The notes under the pieces: generated by a model | The model's input: only the letters and a program-made list of their open reading frames with translations | Database searches by the model: none | What the model was told of the DNA's origin: nothing | Position numbers and translations under genes: made by a program | Shown: positions 5,645-8,875 of the stretch, one piece after another | Numbering within the stretch: position 1 is the first letter of the stretch | How the letters are laid out: the number at the start of each line of letters is the position of its first letter | Assembly (NCBI RefSeq): GCF_900538805.1 | Contig: NZ_UPZP01000092.1 | Coordinates: 1 to 8,875 of the forward strand | DNA length: 8,875 bases | From: an uncultured Dialister sp. | GTDB lineage: Bacteria; Bacillota; Negativicutes; Veillonellales; Dialisteraceae | Direction: 5' to 3'

Positions 5645-7132
5645 ATGGAACAGGTTATGGATGTATCAAAACTTGTCTTTACCAAGGCGAGGGGAGGCAG
5701 GTTCCGCTGGCTTACCATTTCCACTCTCATGCTGGCCATCGGCATGCTGCTCCATCTGGTTTCCCCGTCGGTGGCAGGCTTCACGCCGAACTGGATGATT
5801 GCCTGCTATGTGGTGGCCATCCTTCTGACGAAGCCAAGCTATAAGCAGTGCCTGGGCATCTGCATGGTGGCGGCGCTGATGGAAGTGTTCACCAGTAAGT
5901 CCGCCTTCCCCTACGGCGACTTTGCTTCCGAATTCTTCGGCGCCTATGTGGCCGGTTTCTTTGCCCATTCCGTGCCGCCCATTAAAATCGGGAAATTTTC
6001 ACTGCGGCCCGCCATTGCAGGTTTCATTACCACCTGCGTGTCCGGCTTTACCTTCGTTTCTATTCTGACCCTTGTCATGGGCATTCCAATGAAAGTTTAT
6101 CTTTACGGTATGCTGCCTGCGGTGGCCATGGTGGGCATCGGAAACGGCATTATCACACCGTTCCTCTATTTCCCGGCGCTCCGCCTTTTCAAATCCATGC
6201 ACTACATGGCAGAGTCCGACGTGGAGGACAGCGACCACAGCGGCCTGGTGCTTGCTCAGCAGCAGGAAGGGGTCATCAGCGTGGAGCATCTCACCTACAC
6301 CTATCCTTTTTCCAATAAGAAGGCACTGGACGATGTATCCATGGCCGTTGGCAAGGGAGATTTCGTGGTGGTCACCGGCCCCAACGGCGCAGGTAAAACC
6401 ACCCTCCTCATGTCCATGGCCGGCGCCATTCCTCATTACTACGGCGGCACCATGGAAGGCATGGTCTTCACCGGCGGCAAGGCAGTGACCCAGCATACCA
6501 TTGCAGACCTGGCCTCCTCCATCGGCGTCATCCTTTCGGACTACAAGGCCCAGATCGTTACCTTGACCGTAGGGGAGGAAATGGCATTTACCCTGGAAAA
6601 TCACGGTTTCCCACCCGATGAAATCCGCCGGCGGTCGAAAGAAGCGCTGGCCAAGGTCCATCTGGACGGACTGGAAGAACGGAAGGTTTCCACCCTTTCC
6701 GGCGGCCAGTGCCAGCGTCTGGTGGTGGCTGCGGTGCTGGCGGAGGAGCCGGAGGTGCTGGTATTCGATGAACCTACTTCCGCCCTGGACCCCGAGGGCA
6801 TCCGCGAATTTTATGAAATGGTGGGCGAGCTGAACCGGAAAGAAGGGCTCACCGTGATTGTGGCAGAGCATCATCTGGAAGCCACCCTGCCCTATGCGAA
6901 GAAATTTGTCCTCATGAATAAGGGAAAGATTATCAGCCAGGGCACACCGGAAGAGGTGATGCGGGCCATGAAGCAGAACCATATTTACGAAGAAGCCATT
7001 CCGGATATGTACAGAGCTCAGCTCACCCTGGAAGACGAAGGGATTTCCTTTGAAAAGCCCTTCCTGAATATCAGGGATGCAGAGCAGTCCGTGGTGGATT
7101 CCTTTGGGAAAGGAGGAGAGAAACATGCTTGA
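5645..7132 (+). CDS. TrpP-like ECF substrate-binding protein fused to an ATPase
   Basis: A 495-residue fusion. Residues about 1-185 are a multi-spanning membrane domain resembling B. subtilis TrpP (remembered alignment: AIGMLLHLVSPSVAGFTPNW against its LH..PP..GG.KPD region; SGFTFVSILTLVMGIP against its SGIVFLS..LIVGLP), so it should bind tryptophan as the ECF S component. After a linker, residues about 211-475 are an ECF-type ATPase: Walker A GPNGAGKT (245-252), signature LSGGQCQR (351-358), Walker B VLVFDEPT (371-378) and the H-loop His at 409/410. The Q-loop glutamine is replaced by Ser298 (VILS where VFQ is usual). ATG at 5645 has AGGAGG 8 bases upstream. It overlaps the next ATPase gene by 8 bases. 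Tryptophan specificity is inferred from TrpP similarity plus the T-box; the ATPase assignment is certain. Confidence 0.9.
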   Translation: MEQVMDVSKLVFTKARGGRFRWLTISTLMLAIGMLLHLVSPSVAGFTPNWMIACYVVAILLTKPSYKQCLGICMVAALMEVFTSKSAFPYGDFASEFFGAYVAGFFAHSVPPIKIGKFSLRPAIAGFITTCVSGFTFVSILTLVMGIPMKVYLYGMLPAVAMVGIGNGIITPFLYFPALRLFKSMHYMAESDVEDSDHSGLVLAQQQEGVISVEHLTYTYPFSNKKALDDVSMAVGKGDFVVVTGPNGAGKTTLLMSMAGAIPHYYGGTMEGMVFTGGKAVTQHTIADLASSIGVILSDYKAQIVTLTVGEEMAFTLENHGFPPDEIRRRSKEALAKVHLDGLEERKVSTLSGGQCQRLVVAAVLAEEPEVLVFDEPTSALDPEGIREFYEMVGELNRKEGLTVIVAEHHLEATLPYAKKFVLMNKGKIISQGTPEEVMRAMKQNHIYEEAIPDMYRAQLTLEDEGISFEKPFLNIRDAEQSVVDSFGKGGEKHA

Positions 7133-7943
7133 ACTGAAAAATGTATCCTTCAGGTACGCGAAGAATCTGCCTCTCGTGCTGGACAATGTGTCCCTCTCCT
7201 TCGATAAGGGAGAATTCGTGGCCATCACCGGAAGAAACGGCAGCGGCAAAACCACCATTACCCGCCTCCTGACGGGACTGGAAAAACCGGCTTCCGGACA
7301 GATTATCTACAACGGCACCGATGTGACAAAGGAAGACGCTTCCAAGAGAAGCCGTTTCATCGGGTACGTTTTCCAGCAGCCGGACCGGCAGATGTTCATG
7401 CCCACGGTGCGGGAAGAAATCGCCTTCGGCCCCTTCCATCAGGGAAAGCGGGGACAGGAAATGGAAGATGCCATCGACCGCGCCATGGCGGACACGGACA
7501 CGGAAAGTCTCTCCGCCGAATATCCGAGAACCCTGTCCCGCGGCGACCAGCAGCGGGTGGCCATCGCCTCCGCCCTGGCTATGGATACGGAATACCTGGT
7601 CCTCGATGAACCAACCAGCGGACAGGACGGCAGAGAAAAGAAAAGACTCATGGCATTAATGGAGAGACTGCAGGAAAAGGGCATCACCATCATCCTGGTC
7701 ACCCACGACATGGACATCGTAGCCAGGGACTGCACCAGGGCGGTAGTCATTGCAGGTCATAAGGCCGTCTTCGATGACAAGCCGGAAATCCTCTTTTCCG
7801 AAGCCAACCGCCCCGAAGACTGGGGCCTGGCCTATCCGCCGGCAGTGCTTCTGGGCCGGCGCCTTCCCGGCGCTCCCTACTGCCGGGATATGGACAGCTT
7901 CTGCAGAGAATTTATGAAACGGAAAGGAGGAGTTTCCTTATGA
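7125..7943 (+). CDS. ecfA: ECF transporter ATP-binding subunit
   Basis: A 272-residue cytoplasmic ATPase that should pair with the ATPase half of the preceding fusion to drive transport through EcfT. Motifs are Walker A GRNGSGKT (36-43), Q-loop Gln84 in YVFQQPDRQ, signature LSRGDQQR (137-144, not the usual LSGGQ), Walker B YLVLDEPT (157-164), D-loop SGQD (165-168) and the H-loop His194. The start is ATG at 7125 rather than an upstream in-frame ATG, because AGGAGG (7111-7116) stands 8 bases before it and the protein then begins MLELKNVSFRY like its family. It overlaps the upstream stop by 8 bases and the downstream start by 4 (ATGA), so translation is coupled. The acidic, Pro-rich C-terminus (about 218-272) is less conserved. 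I recall LSRG-D signatures in some ECF ATPases, so this variant is probably a subfamily trait. Confidence 0.93.
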   Translation: MLELKNVSFRYAKNLPLVLDNVSLSFDKGEFVAITGRNGSGKTTITRLLTGLEKPASGQIIYNGTDVTKEDASKRSRFIGYVFQQPDRQMFMPTVREEIAFGPFHQGKRGQEMEDAIDRAMADTDTESLSAEYPRTLSRGDQQRVAIASALAMDTEYLVLDEPTSGQDGREKKRLMALMERLQEKGITIILVTHDMDIVARDCTRAVVIAGHKAVFDDKPEILFSEANRPEDWGLAYPPAVLLGRRLPGAPYCRDMDSFCREFMKRKGGVSL

Positions 7944-8623
7944 GAAATCTGGTACCGCTTACAAAAATCCTTTTAACCCTGGCCACCGCCGTATGGGCCA
8001 TTGTACTCCATAAGCCGGAAAGCCTCCTTTACCTCTGCATTCTGGAACTCCTTATCCTCCTGGTGTCCAGCGAACTTTTCAAAAACATCAAAGCCCTCAT
8101 TATGCTCATCATTTTCGCAGCCCTTCTGGGAGCCATCGAAAAACTGGGCGGCGGCTCCACTGAAGAATCGGTGGTGGCAGCCCTCCGCATGCTGGGCATG
8201 ACCATCATCTTCATCTACCTCCTTGGCACCGTGAAATTACAGGACCTCACCGCCTCCATGGTACGCCAGCTCAAGGTACCCTATGAATACGCCTTCATGT
8301 TCACCGCAGGACTTCGCTTCATCCCCGATTTCATAGAAGAAAACAGAGCCGTCTCCGAAGCCCAGGCCTGCCGCGGCCTGGCCGTAAAGGGTAACTTCTT
8401 CAAACAGGTGAAGCGCTACATGTCCATCGTAAGACCACTCATGCTCCGCTCCCTGGGAAGAAGCGAAACCATGGCACTCTCCCTGGAACTTCGAGGCTTC
8501 GGCGGCTCCAAGAGAACCTTTATGGAAAGCGTGGCACCCAAAGGAAAAGACTATATCTTCATGGTCCTCATCCTTATCGTCACCGCCGCCGTTATCTACG
8601 GACGGGTGAAACTGGGAATGTAA
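7940..8623 (+). CDS. ecfT: ECF transporter transmembrane coupling protein EcfT
   Basis: A 227-residue membrane protein of the EcfT/CbiQ family that links the two ATPases to the S component. Hydrophobic segments lie at about 8-24, 28-43, 51-67, 83-97 and 205-222. The two coupling-helix motifs are present in altered form: AQACRG (141-146) and LELRG (182-186), where Ala-Arg-Gly is usual; the Arg and Gly are kept in both. ATG at 7940 overlaps the preceding stop (ATGA), with AAAGGAGG 9 bases upstream. It is the last gene of the operon, followed 5 bases later by a terminator. With its own S, A, A' and T parts, the set is a dedicated (group I) ECF transporter rather than a shared module. Confidence 0.92.
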   Translation: MRNLVPLTKILLTLATAVWAIVLHKPESLLYLCILELLILLVSSELFKNIKALIMLIIFAALLGAIEKLGGGSTEESVVAALRMLGMTIIFIYLLGTVKLQDLTASMVRQLKVPYEYAFMFTAGLRFIPDFIEENRAVSEAQACRGLAVKGNFFKQVKRYMSIVRPLMLRSLGRSETMALSLELRGFGGSKRTFMESVAPKGKDYIFMVLILIVTAAVIYGRVKLGM

Positions 8624-8628
8624 TAGGT

Positions 8629-8664
8629 AAAAAAATGCACCCTGCTCAAAGGGTGCATTTTTTT
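8629..8664 (+). terminator. Intrinsic terminator of the tryptophan transporter operon
   Basis: A perfect 14-base stem (8629-8642 with 8651-8664), core ATGCACCC/GGGTGCAT, an 8-base loop and a 7-T tail that also pairs with the leading A-run. It begins 5 bases after the ecfT stop codon, and the A-run would allow termination from the opposite strand too. Confidence 0.95.
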
Positions 8665-8699
8665 AGTGGGCTGGTGGACTAGTGTACTAGTGGGCTGGG
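8660..8699. repeat. Second octamer array, same phase as 4893-4934
   Basis: TTTTTAGT (8660), GGGCTGGT (8668), GGACTAGT (8676), GTACTAGT (8684), GGGCTGGG (8692). Its first 26 bases differ from the central copy at only two positions. It starts inside the T-run of the operon terminator and opens a second repeat-rich block that runs off the window. Confidence 0.85.
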
Positions 8700-8875
8700 A
8701 AGACCATACAATCGGGCTGCGCCCGTGGAAAATCATACAACCGCGCCTGCGGCGCGTGGGAAATGCACCCCTTCTGCCGCCTGTGGCGGCGTCTCTCCAC
8801 GGGAAAGCGTCTCACGTGATTTTCAGGTCGCTGTAGCTCCCTTACAAATCACGTTCGCTTGCCACCCCGGAGGGG
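8700..8875. repeat. Repeat-rich tail with four triloop hairpins
   Basis: No gene is seen. Two related spacers, GAAGACCATACAAT (8699-8712) and GAAAATCATACAAC (8728-8741), are each followed by a hairpin with a TGC loop: 8713-8725 (5 bp) and 8742-8756 (6 bp). A third hairpin follows at 8776-8790 (6 bp, loop TGT), and CCCC-GGA-GGGG closes the window (8865-8875), possibly truncated by its end. ACGTGATTT (8814-8822) faces AAATCACGT (8847-8855) as a further inverted pair. Confidence 0.65.

Noticed and set aside
5999..7258. A 419-codon minus-strand open frame opposite the transporter genes
   Set aside because: Antisense to Walker A, signature and Walker B coding sequence of a certain ATPase; no promoter or ribosome binding site.
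8699..8875. CRISPR-like alternation of repeats and hairpins
   Set aside because: The repeat units are neither identical nor of constant length, spacers are not unique inserts of even size, and no cas gene is present.

Overview
The window looks like a Bacillota (Firmicutes) chromosome segment, possibly from the Negativicutes. This is inferred from strong AGGAGG ribosome binding sites, a classical T-box leader, an ECF transporter operon, moderately high GC and U-tailed intrinsic terminators. No rRNA or tRNA gene is present to fix the taxon.

The left half reads on the minus strand. speF (3944 to 1767, biodegradative ornithine decarboxylase, GTG start) is followed 61 bases later by potE (1705 to 329, putrescine/ornithine antiporter). 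A strong terminator lies at 245-279. Together they would import ornithine, decarboxylate it to putrescine and export the product, an acid-resistance and polyamine module. potE, however, carries an in-frame TGA at 1199-1201 exactly where the family has a tryptophan, so the antiporter is a fresh pseudogene, a readthrough case or a sequencing error. Upstream of speF are a promoter, a leader hairpin and two look-alike hairpins. Beyond these lies only the C-terminal third of a Bcr/CflA-type drug-efflux gene (4388 to about 4728), which ends at a 33-base hairpin.

The middle (about 4729-5330) holds no intact gene. It is a mosaic of short repeats: an octamer array, scattered GAACC nonamers and GC-rich hairpins, most with three-base loops. 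The block from 4897 to 5325 is bounded by a perfect 13-base inverted repeat. Related pieces recur at the left edge (106-127, with a heptamer array at 147-202) and at the right edge (8665-8875).

The right half reads on the plus strand. A near-consensus promoter (5334-5362) drives a T-box riboswitch (about 5381-5628) whose best specifier codon is UGG (Trp). It controls three tightly coupled genes: a TrpP-like ECF substrate-binding protein fused to an ATPase (5645-7132), a second ECF ATPase (7125-7943) and the transmembrane coupling protein EcfT (7940-8623), closed by a terminator at 8629-8664. The operon reads as a self-contained, dedicated tryptophan uptake system switched on by uncharged tRNA-Trp.
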